A stretch of DNA of 64,000 bases, taken from contig NZ_RARB01000001.1 of the NCBI RefSeq assembly GCF_003612015.1, positions 682,001 to 746,000 of the forward strand. Direction: 5' to 3'. The notes below the pieces were generated by a model. That model worked only from the letters and a program-made list of their open reading frames with translations. It did no database searches and had not been told where the DNA came from. Positions 31,356 through 41,599 of the stretch are shown here, in pieces; position 1 is the first letter of the stretch, and each line of letters begins with the position of its first letter. The position numbers and the translations under genes were made by a program. This DNA comes from Pantoea piersonii. GTDB lineage: Bacteria; Pseudomonadota; Gammaproteobacteria; Enterobacterales; Enterobacteriaceae.

Positions 31356-31706
31356 ATGGCTGAAGAAACTATTTTCAGTAAAATCATCCGTCGCGAAATC
31401 CCCGCCGACGTGGTGTATCAGGATGAGCTGGTCACTGCGTTTCGCGACATCTCTCCCAAAGCGCCGACCCATATTTTGATCGTCCCTAACGTGTTGATTC
31501 CCACCGCTAACGACGCGCTGCCCGCTCACGAGCAGGCGCTGGGCCGTCTGTTTACCGCTGCGGCGAAAATCGCGCGCGCCGAGGGTATCGATCAGGACGG
31601 CTATCGCCTGATCGTTAACTGCAATCGTCACGGCGGTCAGGAGGTTTATCACATTCATATGCATTTGCTCGGCGGGCGTCCGCTGGGTCCAATGCTGGCC
31701 GACTGA
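31356..31706 (+). CDS. hinT: HinT, purine nucleoside phosphoramidase
   Basis: HinT is a HIT-family hydrolase of adenosine phosphoramidates and lysyl-AMP. The 116-residue protein ends with the His triad [24 protein letters not shown] precedes the ATG. It is the first gene of the hinT-ycfL-lpoB-thiK-nagZ-ycfP group, as in E. coli. Confidence 0.97.
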   Translation: MAEETIFSKIIRREIPADVVYQDELVTAFRDISPKAPTHILIVPNVLIPTANDALPAHEQALGRLFTAAAKIARAEGIDQDGYRLIVNCNRHGGQEVYHIHMHLLGGRPLGPMLAD

Positions 31707-31727
31707 TTTTCCCTACGGAAGCGACTT

Positions 31728-32096
31728 ATGCGTCAATGGCTGACAGGCCTGCCGCTCCTGCTGACTCTGGCAGGCTGCAGTAGTGATAAACCGATGATCG
31801 ACACATCGCAGTCGCTGGTGATGGAGTCTTCAGTGCTCTCTGCCGGCATCATTACCGACGAGCCGGTGGTAGACGAAGAAGATGGACAGCAGCGCGCGCG
31901 CAGCGTGCTCTATAACCAGCGCGAGACGCCGGTGGTGATCCACTATCGTTATTACTGGTATGACGACAAAGGGCTGGAAATAACGCCGCGCGAACCGGCG
32001 CAGAGAGTCATCGTTCCGGCGCACGGCAGCATTGTCGCCGCTTCCCAAATGGGCAACCTGACGGCCAGCAAGGTTCGTCTCTACCTTTATCTCTGA
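31728..32096 (+). CDS. ycfL: YcfL-type lipoprotein (DUF1425)
   Basis: This is a 122-residue protein with a signal peptide ending in a lipobox (LLTLAGCSS, Cys about residue 18). The rest forms a small beta-rich domain with YNQRETPVVIHYRYYWYDDKGLEI. It lies between hinT and lpoB exactly as ycfL does in E. coli. Its role is unknown; the neighbourhood with LpoB suggests an envelope function. Confidence 0.88.
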   Translation: MRQWLTGLPLLLTLAGCSSDKPMIDTSQSLVMESSVLSAGIITDEPVVDEEDGQQRARSVLYNQRETPVVIHYRYYWYDDKGLEITPREPAQRVIVPAHGSIVAASQMGNLTASKVRLYLYL

Positions 32097-32106
32097 GGAC
32101 TGTTAC

Positions 32107-32715
32107 GTGATTCGCCGACTCCCTCGTTCCGGAGCGCTACTGATGGCGCTCATTCTTTCCGGCTGCGTGATTAAACAGCAGCAGCCTGCGCCTGTAGAAC
32201 CGACGCAACCCAACGAACCCACGCAGCCGCAGCCCGTACCGCAGCCGCAGCCGATACCGGAGCAGCCGACGCAGCCGGTGCCGCAGCCACCGAAGCTGAA
32301 AACCATCAACTGGGACGCCAGCGTGCAGCCGCTGGTGGCGCAGATGCTGCGTTCGTCCAGCAGCGCCGCGCCGGGCAGCGTGCTGATGGTCGATCGCATC
32401 AAAAACAGCACCAACGGCGCGCTGCAGAGCGAAAAAGCCACCGACGCGATTCAAAACGCGCTGGCCAACAACGGCAAGTTTACGCTGGTGACCAGCGATC
32501 AGCTGGCGCAGGCCAAGCAGACGCTGGGACTGTCGCCAGACGACAGCCTTAACTCGCGCAGCAAGGCGATTGGTCTGGCCCGCACGCTGAACGCGCAGTA
32601 TGTGCTTTACAGCACGGCGCAGGGCGACGTAAAAACCCCGACGCTGCAGATGCAGCTGATGCTGGTGCAGACCGGCGAGATCGTCTGGTCAGGCAAAGGT
32701 GTCGCCCAGAATTGA
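32107..32715 (+). CDS. lpoB: LpoB, lipoprotein activator of PBP1B
   Basis: LpoB reaches from the outer membrane to activate the peptidoglycan synthase PBP1B. The 202-residue protein has a lipobox (LILSGCVIK), then a Pro/Gln/Thr-rich flexible linker (about residues 22-60, rich in PQP and PTQP), then a globular domain with VLMVDRIKNSTNG. The start is GTG at 32107, ten bases after the ycfL stop. The last 17 bases overlap thiK. Confidence 0.94.
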   Translation: MIRRLPRSGALLMALILSGCVIKQQQPAPVEPTQPNEPTQPQPVPQPQPIPEQPTQPVPQPPKLKTINWDASVQPLVAQMLRSSSSAAPGSVLMVDRIKNSTNGALQSEKATDAIQNALANNGKFTLVTSDQLAQAKQTLGLSPDDSLNSRSKAIGLARTLNAQYVLYSTAQGDVKTPTLQMQLMLVQTGEIVWSGKGVAQN

Positions 32716-33514
32716 TCCCCTGCTGCTTGCGCGGATAGAAAAACGGCTGCCGGGCTTTACGGCGGGCAGGTTAACGCCGCTGCAGGGGCTCACCGGACAG
32801 AGCAGCAAACTGGAAAACGGGCAGGGCGCATTTATTGTGCGGCCTGCGCCGCAGCCGCCGATACCTTTTGTTGAACGCCAGCGCGAAGCGCGCCTGCTGC
32901 GCAAACTGCACCCCAGCGGCCTGACGCCGCGTCCCTTAGTGGGTGACGCGCAGCTTCTGCTGCTGCCGTGGCAACAGGGCGAACCCTTGTCGATGCAGAT
33001 GTTTCAGCAGCGGCGCGAAGAGGTCATCTCCCTGCTGCTGCGGCTGCATCGTCAGCCATTAACCGGCTATGCCCTGCGGCTGCTGCCGCTGCTGCAACGC
33101 TACTGGCAGCTGTGCCGACAGCGGCACGTTCGCTGGCAGCGCGCGCTGCGCCAGCTAGCGCGCGTCGGCGAGCCGCGGCCGCTGCGCCTGACGCCGCTGC
33201 ATATGGATGTCCACGCCGGAAACCTGATTGCGGATGAGAAAGGGCTGCATCTGATCGACTGGGAATACGCCGCAGACGGCGACGTGGCGCTTGAGCTTGC
33301 CGCGCTGTGCGCCGCCGATCCTGAGCAGGCGAGCCGCTGGCTGGAGGCGTATGCGCAGGCGGCCTGCCTGTCGCCTGCGGCGCTTGCGCGTCAGGTTGCC
33401 CGCTGGCAGCCCTGGCTGCGGCTGCTGATGGCGAGCTGGTATCAGCTGCGCGCTGAGCAGAGCGGCGATGCAGCGCTGCAACAGCTGGCACAGCAGAGCT
33501 GGCAACACATTTAA
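32699..33514 (+). CDS. thiK: Thiamine kinase
   Basis: ThiK phosphorylates salvaged thiamine. The 271-residue protein has an aminoglycoside-phosphotransferase-type fold with [10 protein letters not shown] (catalytic Asp and metal Asn) and LIDWEYA (metal Asp). The start is GTG at 32699 inside the end of lpoB, implying coupled translation; AAAGG is just upstream. Sequence outside the active site is divergent and Leu/Arg-rich, as usual for this gene. Confidence 0.88.
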   Translation: MSPRIDPLLLARIEKRLPGFTAGRLTPLQGLTGQSSKLENGQGAFIVRPAPQPPIPFVERQREARLLRKLHPSGLTPRPLVGDAQLLLLPWQQGEPLSMQMFQQRREEVISLLLRLHRQPLTGYALRLLPLLQRYWQLCRQRHVRWQRALRQLARVGEPRPLRLTPLHMDVHAGNLIADEKGLHLIDWEYAADGDVALELAALCAADPEQASRWLEAYAQAACLSPAALARQVARWQPWLRLLMASWYQLRAEQSGDAALQQLAQQSWQHI

Positions 33515-33549
33515 TTCGCGCGGCGATGGCGCCGCGCCAGGAACAGATT

Positions 33550-34593
33550 ATGACAACACAACTTCCCGGGCCGCTGATGCTGGATGTCGCAGGCTTTGAA
33601 CTGGACGCCGAAGAGCGGGAGATCCTGAAGCACCCCACGGTGGGCGGCGTGATCCTCTTTGCGCGCAACTATCACGATCCGGCGCAGCTGGCCGAACTGG
33701 TGCGCCAGATCCGCAGCGCGTCGCGCACGCGGCTGGTGGTGGCGGTCGATCAGGAAGGCGGACGCGTGCAGCGCTTCCGCGACGGCTTCACCACCTTACC
33801 CGCGATGCAGTCTTTCGCGGCGCTGCACGACGAGGAAACCGGCGGCGAGCTGGCGCAGCAGGCGGGCTGGCAGATGGCGGCAGAGATGATCGCCATGGAT
33901 ATCGACATCAGTTTCGCGCCGGTGCTGGATCTGGGCCATATCAGCGCGGCGATTGGCGATCGCTCTTTCCATGAGGATCCGCAGATTGCGCTGGCGATGG
34001 CGCGCCGCTTTATTGCCGGCATGCATGAAGCGGGCATGAAAACCACCGGGAAGCACTTTCCCGGACACGGCGCGGTCAGCGCCGATTCGCACAAAGAGAC
34101 CCCGCGCGATCCGCGCGATCTGAAGACCCTGCGCCGTCACGACATGGCGATCTTCCAGGCGCTGTTCGACGAAGGCGCGCTGGATGCCGTCATGCCGGCG
34201 CACGTTATCTATACTGAGATAGACCCGCTGCCCGCCAGCGGTTCCCCTTACTGGCTGAAAACGGTGCTGCGTGAGCAGCTGGGCTTCGACGGCGTGATCT
34301 TTTCAGACGATCTCTCAATGGAGGGCGCGGCGATTATGGGCAGCTACGCGGAACGCGCGCAGCAGTCGCTGTCGGCCGGATGCGACATGATTCTGGTCTG
34401 CAACCATCGCGAAGGCGCCATCAGCGTGCTGGATAATTTGATCGCGATCGGCGCTGAACGCGTGCCGCGGCTGTACCATCGGGGAACTCTTACCCGCCAG
34501 AACCTGCAGCAGAGCACGCGCTGGAAGCAGAACGCGCAGCAGCTGAGCAATCTGCAGGCGCGCTGGCTGGAACACAAAGCGTCAGGGAAGTAA
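33550..34593 (+). CDS. nagZ: NagZ, beta-N-acetylhexosaminidase
   Basis: NagZ removes GlcNAc from cytoplasmic anhydromuropeptides in cell-wall recycling and thereby influences AmpC induction. The 347-residue GH3 protein shows [13 protein letters not shown], the [16 protein letters not shown] loop with the general-base His, and the nucleophile Asp in [10 protein letters not shown]. The frame opens at 33526, but the ATG at 33550 after AGGAACAGATT aligns best with the family. nagK, a recycling partner, is absent from its usual place in this window. Confidence 0.95.
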   Translation: MTTQLPGPLMLDVAGFELDAEEREILKHPTVGGVILFARNYHDPAQLAELVRQIRSASRTRLVVAVDQEGGRVQRFRDGFTTLPAMQSFAALHDEETGGELAQQAGWQMAAEMIAMDIDISFAPVLDLGHISAAIGDRSFHEDPQIALAMARRFIAGMHEAGMKTTGKHFPGHGAVSADSHKETPRDPRDLKTLRRHDMAIFQALFDEGALDAVMPAHVIYTEIDPLPASGSPYWLKTVLREQLGFDGVIFSDDLSMEGAAIMGSYAERAQQSLSAGCDMILVCNHREGAISVLDNLIAIGAERVPRLYHRGTLTRQNLQQSTRWKQNAQQLSNLQARWLEHKASGK

Positions 34594-34629
34594 GGCATTC
34601 TCCTGGCGCGCACAACGCTGAGGAGTGTC

Positions 34630-35172
34630 ATGATTATTTATCTGCACGGTTTCGATTCCAGTAGTCCGGGCAACCATGAAAAGGTGCTGCAGCTGCAGTT
34701 TATCGATCCTGACGTCAGGCTGATCGGCTACAGCACCCGCCATCCCAGACACGATATGCAGTTCCTGCTGAAAGAGACCGACAAGATGCTGACGCACGGC
34801 GGCGGCAGCCAGCCGCTGATCTGCGGCGTCGGACTGGGCGGCTACTGGGCGGAGCGCATCGGTTTTCTCTGCGGCATTCGGCAGGCCATTTTCAACCCGA
34901 ATCTGTTTCCCTTTGAAAATATGGAGGGGAAAATCGATCGGCCAGAAGAGTATCTGGATATCGCTACCAAGTGCGTCAGCGATTTTCGCGAGAAGAACCG
35001 CGATCGTTGCCTGGTATTCCTGTCGCGCCGCGATGAGGCGCTCGACAGCCAGCGCAGCGCGGAAACGCTGCATCCCTTCTATGAAATTATCTGGGACGAG
35101 GCTGAGGGTCATAAGTTCAGGAATATCTCGCCGCACCTTCAGAGAATTAACGCTTTCAAAACATTAAGTTAA
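34630..35172 (+). CDS. ycfP: YcfP, UPF0227 alpha/beta-hydrolase-like protein
   Basis: This 180-residue protein begins [19 protein letters not shown], a hydrolase-fold oxyanion motif. At the usual nucleophile elbow it has [10 protein letters not shown], in which the expected Ser is Leu; the E. coli homologue has the same. The C-terminal His is in [10 protein letters not shown]. It may be a non-canonical esterase. Gene order nagZ-ycfP-ndh is as in E. coli. Confidence 0.9.
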   Translation: MIIYLHGFDSSSPGNHEKVLQLQFIDPDVRLIGYSTRHPRHDMQFLLKETDKMLTHGGGSQPLICGVGLGGYWAERIGFLCGIRQAIFNPNLFPFENMEGKIDRPEEYLDIATKCVSDFREKNRDRCLVFLSRRDEALDSQRSAETLHPFYEIIWDEAEGHKFRNISPHLQRINAFKTLS

Positions 35173-35236
35173 ACCAGCGGGCGTCAGACAGGCGCCCGGC
35201 TGCTTCGCGTCATATTCCGGCCGATCCAGTGCGTAA

Positions 35237-35250
35237 TTGATGTGGATCAA
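35237..35250 (+). promoter_or_regulatory. FNR box upstream of ndh
   Basis: TTGATGTGGATCAA matches the FNR consensus TTGATNNNNATCAA perfectly. It lies 133 bases before the ndh start. In E. coli FNR represses ndh under anaerobiosis from two sites; the second site here may be the imperfect TTGATTAAC at 35347. Confidence 0.85.
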
Positions 35251-35382
35251 TTTTGGTATGACCATCTTCCCTGCCCATGCTATTCTGCCCTTAGCAGCGA
35301 TTTTAACTTCGCCAACCCTATGTTTATTAAGGTTTAATTTAACCATTGATTAACTATTGGTTCACATCTTGAGGGGGTCTTG

Positions 35383-36687
35383 TTGACTACATCCATGAAA
35401 AAAATCGTTATTGTCGGCGGCGGCGCGGGCGGACTGGAGATGGCCACGCAGCTCGGCCATAAGCTGGGCCGCAAGAAAAAGGCCGAGATTATTCTGGTGG
35501 ATCGCAACCACAGCCACCTGTGGAAGCCGCTGCTGCATGAAGTGGCGACCGGATCGATGGACGAGGGGATTGACGCGCTGAGCTATCTGGCGCACGCGCG
35601 CAATCACGGTTTTCAGTTCCAGCTCGGCTCGCTGACCAATATCAACCGCGAGCGTAAAACCATAGAGCTGGCGGAGATGCGCGACGACAACGGCGAAGTG
35701 CTGGTGCCGCAGCGTGAGCTGGCTTACGACACCCTGGTGATGGCGCTGGGCAGCACCTCGAACGACTTCGGCACCCCGGGCGTTAAAGATCACTGTATTT
35801 TCCTCGACAACCCGCATCAGGCGCAGCGTTTCCACAATGAGATGCTGAACCAGTTCCTGAAATTCTCCGCCAGTGAAGGCCGTCTGGAGAAGGTCAATAT
35901 CGCCATCGTTGGCGGCGGGGCGACTGGCGTTGAGCTCTCTGCCGAGCTGCATAACGCGGTTAAACAGCTGCACAGCTATGGCTATAAAGGGCTGAGCAGC
36001 GAGGCGCTGAACGTCACGCTGGTGGAAGCGGGCGAGCGCATTTTGCCTGCGCTGCCGCCGCGCATCTCCGCTGCGGCGCACAGTGAGCTCACCAAACTGG
36101 GCGTGCGCGTGCTGACGCAAACCATGGTGACCAGCGCGGATAAAAACGGCCTGCACACCAAGGGCGGCGAATTTATCGAGGCGGATCTGATGGTGTGGGC
36201 GGCGGGCATCAAAGCGCCGGACTTCCTGAAAGAGATCGGCGGCCTGGAAACCAACCGCATCAACCAGCTGGTGGTGAAAGAGACGCTGCAAACCACGCGG
36301 GATGACGATATCTATGCCATCGGCGACTGCGCCTCCTGCGCGCTGCCGTCGGGCGGCTTCGTGCCGCCGCGCGCCCAGTCGGCGCACCAGATGGCGTCGC
36401 GTGCGATGGAGAATATCCTCGCCCAGCGCAGCGGCAAACCGCTGAAAGCCTATGTCTATAAAGATCACGGCTCGCTGGTCTCGCTGTCGCGCTTCAGTAC
36501 CGTAGGCAGCCTGATGGGCAACCTGATGCGCGGCTCGATGATGGTAGAGGGCCGCATCGCGCGCTTCGTCTACATCTCTTTATATCGTATGCATCAGATT
36601 GCGCTCCACGGCTACTTCAAGACGGGTCTGATGATGCTGGTAGGCAGCCTGAACCGCGTTATCCGCCCGCGTCTCAAGCTGCACTAA
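35383..36687 (+). CDS. ndh: NADH dehydrogenase II
   Basis: Ndh is the single-subunit, non-proton-pumping NADH:quinone oxidoreductase of the inner membrane. The 434-residue flavoprotein has two Rossmann folds, [12 protein letters not shown] (FAD, near residue 6) and [12 protein letters not shown] (NADH, about residue 170), and [10 protein letters not shown]. The start is TTG at 35383: GAGGGGG at 35371-35377 is five bases upstream, and the length then equals E. coli Ndh, which also uses TTG. The next in-frame ATG (35395) is too far from the ribosome site. Confidence 0.94.
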   Translation: MTTSMKKIVIVGGGAGGLEMATQLGHKLGRKKKAEIILVDRNHSHLWKPLLHEVATGSMDEGIDALSYLAHARNHGFQFQLGSLTNINRERKTIELAEMRDDNGEVLVPQRELAYDTLVMALGSTSNDFGTPGVKDHCIFLDNPHQAQRFHNEMLNQFLKFSASEGRLEKVNIAIVGGGATGVELSAELHNAVKQLHSYGYKGLSSEALNVTLVEAGERILPALPPRISAAAHSELTKLGVRVLTQTMVTSADKNGLHTKGGEFIEADLMVWAAGIKAPDFLKEIGGLETNRINQLVVKETLQTTRDDDIYAIGDCASCALPSGGFVPPRAQSAHQMASRAMENILAQRSGKPLKAYVYKDHGSLVSLSRFSTVGSLMGNLMRGSMMVEGRIARFVYISLYRMHQIALHGYFKTGLMMLVGSLNRVIRPRLKLH

Positions 36688-36695
36688 TGATTACC

Positions 36696-36716
36696 AGGCG
36701 GCGTAAGCCGCCTTTT
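36696..36716 (+). terminator. Terminator after ndh
   Basis: AGGCGGC/GCCGCCT (36696-36702 with 36707-36713) with loop GTAA is followed by TTTT. It sits nine bases after the ndh stop. The remaining bases up to ycfJ (36717-36980) contain the ycfJ leader and one candidate minus-strand small ORF. Confidence 0.8.
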
Positions 36717-36786
36717 CCCGCCTCTGTTGCTCGTTAACCTTCTGACCCATAACACAAATTAATTGAAGTTCTTGTGTTGACCCCCC

Positions 36787-36867
36787 TCAGAACTCTCCGA
36801 AAAGCTGGTCCTGATCCGGCTCCGGTGCGTTTTCCTCCATTAATCTGATGTTGCAATTTCGGGCCAT
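36787..36867 (-). CDS. Candidate 26-residue small protein
   Basis: A short minus-strand frame encodes MARNCNIRLM followed by an acidic tail, EENAPEPDQDQLFGEF. An AGGAAG ribosome site (36881-36876) lies exactly eight bases before the ATG. The frame is open further upstream (to 36993), so the short start is chosen only for its ribosome site. I do not recognise the protein. It lies antisense in the ndh-ycfJ spacer. It may be fortuitous; confidence is low. Confidence 0.25.
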   Translation of the reverse strand: MARNCNIRLMEENAPEPDQDQLFGEF

Positions 36868-36980
36868 CTGTAAAACTTCCTGCAACGATACGGCGGGTCG
36901 TGCACGCCGTTCTGTGCCATAGCGACAGGGGACATCGTCGCGGCACGCATGCACGGTAACAACTTCAGGAGGACAATCCT

Positions 36981-37523
36981 GTGAATAAATCAATGTTAGC
37001 GGGTATCGGTATCGGTGTTGCAGCCGCTTTGGGCGTGGCCGCCGTTGCCAGCATGGACGTATTCGATCGTGGTCCGCAGTATGCGCAGGTGCTTTCAGCG
37101 ACGCCGATCAAAGAGAGCATCAAGCAGCCGCGGCAGGAATGCCGCAACGTTACGCTGACTCATCGTCGCGCAGTGCAGGATGAGAACCGCATCGCCGGTT
37201 CAGTGCTGGGTGCGGTAGCGGGCGGTGTGCTGGGCCACCAGTTCGGTGGCGGACGAGGACGCGATGTAGCGACGGTCGCAGGCGCGCTGGCGGGCGGCTA
37301 TGCCGGCAACCAGGTGCAGGGCGGCTTGCAGGATCGCGACACCTACACCACCTCAGAGCAGCGTTGCAAAACGGTTTACGATAAACAAGAAAAGATGCTG
37401 GGTTATGACGTGACCTATAAAATAGGCGACCAGCAGGGCAAAATCCGTATGGAAAACGACCCTGGTACCCGCATCCCGCTGGACCGTAACGGCCAGCTCA
37501 TCCTGAACAGCAATCAGGCTTAA
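36981..37523 (+). CDS. ycfJ: YcfJ, glycine-zipper envelope protein
   Basis: This is a 180-residue protein with an N-terminal hydrophobic segment (MLAGIGIGVAAALGVAAVA) and a glycine-zipper 2TM region (GSVLGAVAGGVLGHQFGGG and VAGALAGGYAGNQ). Two Cys (RQECRNV and EQRCKTV) could pair. The C-terminal part is a small beta domain. The start is GTG at 36981, with AGGAGG at 36967-36972. Function is unknown; E. coli ycfJ occupies the same place after ndh. Confidence 0.9.
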   Translation: MNKSMLAGIGIGVAAALGVAAVASMDVFDRGPQYAQVLSATPIKESIKQPRQECRNVTLTHRRAVQDENRIAGSVLGAVAGGVLGHQFGGGRGRDVATVAGALAGGYAGNQVQGGLQDRDTYTTSEQRCKTVYDKQEKMLGYDVTYKIGDQQGKIRMENDPGTRIPLDRNGQLILNSNQA

Positions 37524-37558
37524 CGGGGCAAAGATTCCCACACAGCACACACATAACA

Positions 37559-37590
37559 AAAAGGCACATCGCAAGATGTGCCTTTTTTCA
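37559..37590. terminator. Bidirectional terminator between ycfJ and putA
   Basis: The ten-base stem AAGGCACATC/GATGTGCCTT (37561-37570 with 37575-37584), loop GCAA, is followed by T on the plus strand and preceded by A-rich sequence (AACAAA), giving a T-rich tail on the minus strand too. It serves the convergent genes ycfJ and putA. Confidence 0.88.
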
Positions 37591-37648
37591 TGGCGGCGTC
37601 GCAGCAGACGAGCCTTCAGAAAAGCAGGGCGGCGAACCGCCCGCATTA

Positions 37649-40600
37649 TCAACCGATGGTCATCAGGCTGGCGTTGCCGCCCGCCGCGGCGGTATTGACG
37701 CTCAGCGAACGCTCAATCAGCAGACGCTCCAGCAGCAGATGCGTTTCGCCGCGGGCGAAGCCCTGCACCGACACAATCGCGCCGTCGCGCGCCGCAATCT
37801 GCTCGCACAGCGTGCGCAGCTGATCGGCGTCGCCATGGTAGATCACCGCGTCAAAGTGGCTGGCAAAGTAATCTTTCGCCAGGGTGATGCGCGCCTGCAC
37901 CGTCTGCGGCAGCTCATGGCGCAGCTTGCGGTGCAGCTCATCGTCCGGCCACAGCGCCTGACTGCCGACGCTGGTCACCGCCGCCAGCTGTACCAGCGCA
38001 TCCTGCTCGTTATCGGCGAGGCAGAGCACCTGTTCACGCGGCAGCAGCGAGAAGGTGTTGCGCTCGCCGGTCGGGCCGGTCAGCAGCCGTACGGTGCCCG
38101 CCTGCGCCAGGGTGGCGTAGCGCTGACAGAGCGCGGCCAGTTCAGGTTTGTCCTGCTGCGCCCAGGCGCTCAGCGCCTTGTGCGGCACCAGCAGCGCCTC
38201 GCGCAGCGTGCCGTCCGCCGGGCGTTCAGCATCCTGGCGATTAAAGGTAGTGCTCAGCGCCTCCTCCGGACGGCTGGCCAGCAGGCGATAGAGATAGAGC
38301 GGCCCGCCCGCTTTCGGACCGGTACCGGAAAGCCCTTCGCCGCCGAACGGCTGCACGCCGACGACCGCGCCCACCATATTGCGGTTAACGTAGAGGTTGC
38401 CGACTTTGGCGTTTGCGGTTACCTGCGCGATGGTTTCATCGATGCGGGTATGAACGCCCAGCGTCAGGCCGTAGCCGCCAGCGTTGATCTGTTCGATCAG
38501 CTGCGGCAGGGCGTTGCGCGCAAAGCGCACCACGTGCAGCACCGGACCGAAAATCTCTTTGTCGAGATCGCTTACCTGGTTAATCTCAATCAGCGTCGGC
38601 TTGATAAAGGTGCCGCTTTGCCACTCCGAACGATCCTGCGGATTATCCTGTACCGCCTGGTAGACGGTATTGCCCTTATTGCGCATCTCCTGAATATGAC
38701 GCTCGATACCCGCTTTCGCCTCGGCGTCGATCACCGGACCGATATCGGTAGAGAGACGCTCCGGGTTGCCCATGCGGCACTCGGCCATCGCGCCGCGCAG
38801 CATCTTCAGCGTGTGGTCCGCCACGTCTTCCTGGATGCAGAGCAGACGCAGCGCCGAGCAGCGCTGTCCGGCGCTGTCGAACGCCGAGGCGAGAATATCG
38901 ACGACGACCTGCTCGGTCAGAGCAGAGGAGTCGACGATCATCGCATTCAGACCGCCGGTTTCGGCGATAAGCGGCGTCGGGCGCCCTTGCGGATCGAGGC
39001 GGCCAGCCAGGTTGCGCTGCAGCAGCGTCGCCACGGCGGTAGAGCCGGTAAACATGACGCCGCGCACGCGCGGGTCGCGCGTCAGCTGCGCGCCGACGGT
39101 TTCGCCGTTGCCAGGCAGTAGTTGCAGCACGCCCGCAGGCACGCCCGCGTCCAGCAGGATCTGCACCGCCTGCGCGGCGATCAGCGGCGTCTGCTCCGCA
39201 GGCTTAGCCAGCACGCTGTTGCCCGCCGCCAGCGCGGCCGCAATCTGGCCGGTAAAGATCGCCAGCGGGAAGTTCCACGGGCTGATACAGACCACCGGAC
39301 CGAGCGGGCGATGCGTTTCATTATCGAAATCGTCGCGCACCATACCGGCGTAGTAACGCAGGAAATCGACCGCCTCGCGTACTTCGGCGATAGCGTTGTT
39401 ATAGGTTTTGCCCGCTTCGCGCACCAGAATGCCGATCAGCTGCTGCATTCCGTCTTCCATATACTGCGCGGCGCGCTCGAGGATCGCCGCGCGCTCGTCC
39501 GGCGGCGTCGCGAACCAGATCGGTCCGGCGTTCACCGCGGCGTCCAGCGCCAGCGACACTTCCGCTTCGCTGGCTTCGCGCACCTGACCGACGATATCGC
39601 CCGGCGCGGCCGGGTTGATCACCGCGCGTGTTTCGCCTTCGCCCAGTTCGCCGTCAATGATCGGCTGCGCCAGCCAGGGCTGCGCGGCGCTGCTTAGCAG
39701 GGCGCTGGAGAGCGATGCCAGACGATGTTCGTTGGCCATATCGATGCCTGCCGAGTTGCTGCGTCCCGCGCCGTAAAGATCGCGCGGCAGCGGAATTTTC
39801 GGGTGGGGCAGACCAATCGCGCCTTCGCTCGCGCCCAGCTTTTCAACCGCCGCAACCGGGTCGGCCACTAGCTCGTCAATCGGCAGGGAAGTATCAGCGA
39901 TGCGGTTAACAAAGGAGGTATTGGCGCCGTTTTCCAGCAGGCGACGCACCAGGTAGGCGAGCAGCGTTTCATGGGTGCCGACCGGCGCATAGATGCGGCA
40001 TGGACGATTCAGCTTGCCGTCCGCCACTTTGCCGACCACCTGCTCATAGAGCGGTTCGCCCATACCGTGCAGGCACTGGAACTCATACTGGCCCGGGTAG
40101 TAGTTATTGCCCGCCAGCTGATAGATCGCCGCCAGCGTATGCGCATTGTGGGTGGCGAACTGCGGGTAGATGAGATTCGGCACCGCCAGCAGCTTGCGCG
40201 CGCACGCCAGGTAGGAGATGTCGGTGTAGACCTTGCGGGTATAGACCGGATAGCCTTCGAGACCTTCTACCTGGGCGCGTTTGATTTCGCTGTCCCAGTA
40301 GGCGCCTTTCACCAGACGGATCATCAGGCGGCGGCGGCTGCGCTGCGCCAGATCGATCAGCGAGTCGATCACGAACGGGCAACGCTTCATATAGGCCTGA
40401 ATGACAAAGCCGATGCCGTTCCAGCCTTCCAGCTCCGGCTCGAAGCAGAGCTTCTCCAGCAGATCGAGCGACAGCTCCAGACGGTCCGCCTCTTCGGCAT
40501 CGATATTGATGCCGATGTCGTAAGAGCGCGCCAGCAGCGTCAGAGATTTCAGGATAGGGTAGAGCTCTTCCATGACGCGATCGTACTGGGCGCGGCTGTA

Positions 40601-41599
40601 GCGCGGGTGCAGGGCGGAGAGCTTGATGGAGATGCCCGGTCCTTCATAAATGCCGCGCCCGTTGGAGGCTTTGCCAATGGCGTGGATCGCCTGCTGGTAG
40701 GAGACCAGATAAGCTTTGGCGTCGCTGGCGGTCAGCGCCGCTTCGCCCAGCATATCGTAGGAGTAGCGGAAGCCTTTCTCCTCCAGCTTACGCGCGTTCG
40801 CCAGCGCCTCGGCGATGGTCTCGCCGGTAACGAACTGCTCGCCCATCAGACGCATCGCCATATCCACGCCTTTGCGCACCAGCGGCTCACCGCTCTTGCC
40901 GATAATGCGGTTCAGCGAGCGCGACAGGTTGGCTTCGTTATGGGTAGAGACCAGACGGCCGGTAAACAGCAGGCCCCAGGTAGCGGCATTCACGAACAGG
41001 GAAGGGCTGCGGCCCAGATGCGACTGCCAGTTGCCGTTACTGATCTTGTCGCGGATCAGCGCGTCGCGCGTCGGCTTGTCGGGAATACGCAGCAGCGCCT
41101 CCGCCAGGCACATCAGTGCCACACCCTCCTGAGAGGAGAGCGAGAACTCCTGCAGCAGGCTTTGCACCATTCCGGCGCGTCCGGTTGCACCTTTTTGGTG
41201 CCGCAGCTTGTCCGCGAGGCTGTAAGCGAGCTGATGGGTTTTCTCCGCCAGCGCCGCGGGCAGACGCGCCTGTTCCAGCAGCATCGGCACCGCGTCGGTC
41301 TCTGGGCGACGCCAGGCGGCAGTAATAGCAGCGCGCGTCACTGACTGCGGCAGAATATGCTCGGCGAAGTCGAGGAACGGCTGGTGCGTCTCTTCAGGCG
41401 CGCTCTCTTCCGGCTCTGCCAGCGAGCCCGCCGTCAGCGGAATTTCCGGCAGCGCGGCGCCGCTCTCCAGCTGACCAAGGTAGTTAAAAATCGCCTGTTT
41501 AATCAGCCAGTGCGGCGTGCGGTCAACCTTCTGCGCCGCCAGTTTAATGCGTTCGCGGGTGGCCTCATCCAGCTTCACCCCCATTGTTGTCGTGCCCAT
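37649..41599 (-). CDS. putA: PutA, trifunctional proline catabolism enzyme and repressor
   Basis: PutA oxidises proline to glutamate (proline dehydrogenase plus P5C dehydrogenase) and represses the put genes when proline is scarce. The 1316-residue protein has an N-terminal ribbon-helix-helix DNA-binding domain (MGTTTMGVKLDEATRERIKLAA), the FAD barrel (about residues 250-600, with IDAEEADRLE and RRRLMIRLVKGAYWDSE), and the aldehyde dehydrogenase domain with SPWNFPLAIF, ETGGLNAMIVD and the catalytic Cys in SAGQRCSALR. The frame opens at 41629, but the ATG at 41599 matches the family start. It is divergent from putP. Confidence 0.97.
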   Translation of the reverse strand: MGTTTMGVKLDEATRERIKLAAQKVDRTPHWLIKQAIFNYLGQLESGAALPEIPLTAGSLAEPEESAPEETHQPFLDFAEHILPQSVTRAAITAAWRRPETDAVPMLLEQARLPAALAEKTHQLAYSLADKLRHQKGATGRAGMVQSLLQEFSLSSQEGVALMCLAEALLRIPDKPTRDALIRDKISNGNWQSHLGRSPSLFVNAATWGLLFTGRLVSTHNEANLSRSLNRIIGKSGEPLVRKGVDMAMRLMGEQFVTGETIAEALANARKLEEKGFRYSYDMLGEAALTASDAKAYLVSYQQAIHAIGKASNGRGIYEGPGISIKLSALHPRYSRAQYDRVMEELYPILKSLTLLARSYDIGINIDAEEADRLELSLDLLEKLCFEPELEGWNGIGFVIQAYMKRCPFVIDSLIDLAQRSRRRLMIRLVKGAYWDSEIKRAQVEGLEGYPVYTRKVYTDISYLACARKLLAVPNLIYPQFATHNAHTLAAIYQLAGNNYYPGQYEFQCLHGMGEPLYEQVVGKVADGKLNRPCRIYAPVGTHETLLAYLVRRLLENGANTSFVNRIADTSLPIDELVADPVAAVEKLGASEGAIGLPHPKIPLPRDLYGAGRSNSAGIDMANEHRLASLSSALLSSAAQPWLAQPIIDGELGEGETRAVINPAAPGDIVGQVREASEAEVSLALDAAVNAGPIWFATPPDERAAILERAAQYMEDGMQQLIGILVREAGKTYNNAIAEVREAVDFLRYYAGMVRDDFDNETHRPLGPVVCISPWNFPLAIFTGQIAAALAAGNSVLAKPAEQTPLIAAQAVQILLDAGVPAGVLQLLPGNGETVGAQLTRDPRVRGVMFTGSTAVATLLQRNLAGRLDPQGRPTPLIAETGGLNAMIVDSSALTEQVVVDILASAFDSAGQRCSALRLLCIQEDVADHTLKMLRGAMAECRMGNPERLSTDIGPVIDAEAKAGIERHIQEMRNKGNTVYQAVQDNPQDRSEWQSGTFIKPTLIEINQVSDLDKEIFGPVLHVVRFARNALPQLIEQINAGGYGLTLGVHTRIDETIAQVTANAKVGNLYVNRNMVGAVVGVQPFGGEGLSGTGPKAGGPLYLYRLLASRPEEALSTTFNRQDAERPADGTLREALLVPHKALSAWAQQDKPELAALCQRYATLAQAGTVRLLTGPTGERNTFSLLPREQVLCLADNEQDALVQLAAVTSVGSQALWPDDELHRKLRHELPQTVQARITLAKDYFASHFDAVIYHGDADQLRTLCEQIAARDGAIVSVQGFARGETHLLLERLLIERSLSVNTAAAGGNASLMTIG

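Noticed and set aside
37739-41344. Long plus-strand frames opposite putA (460 and 457 residues)
   Set aside because: They are shadows of the PutA coding sequence with His/Gln/Arg-rich composition and no recognisable domain.
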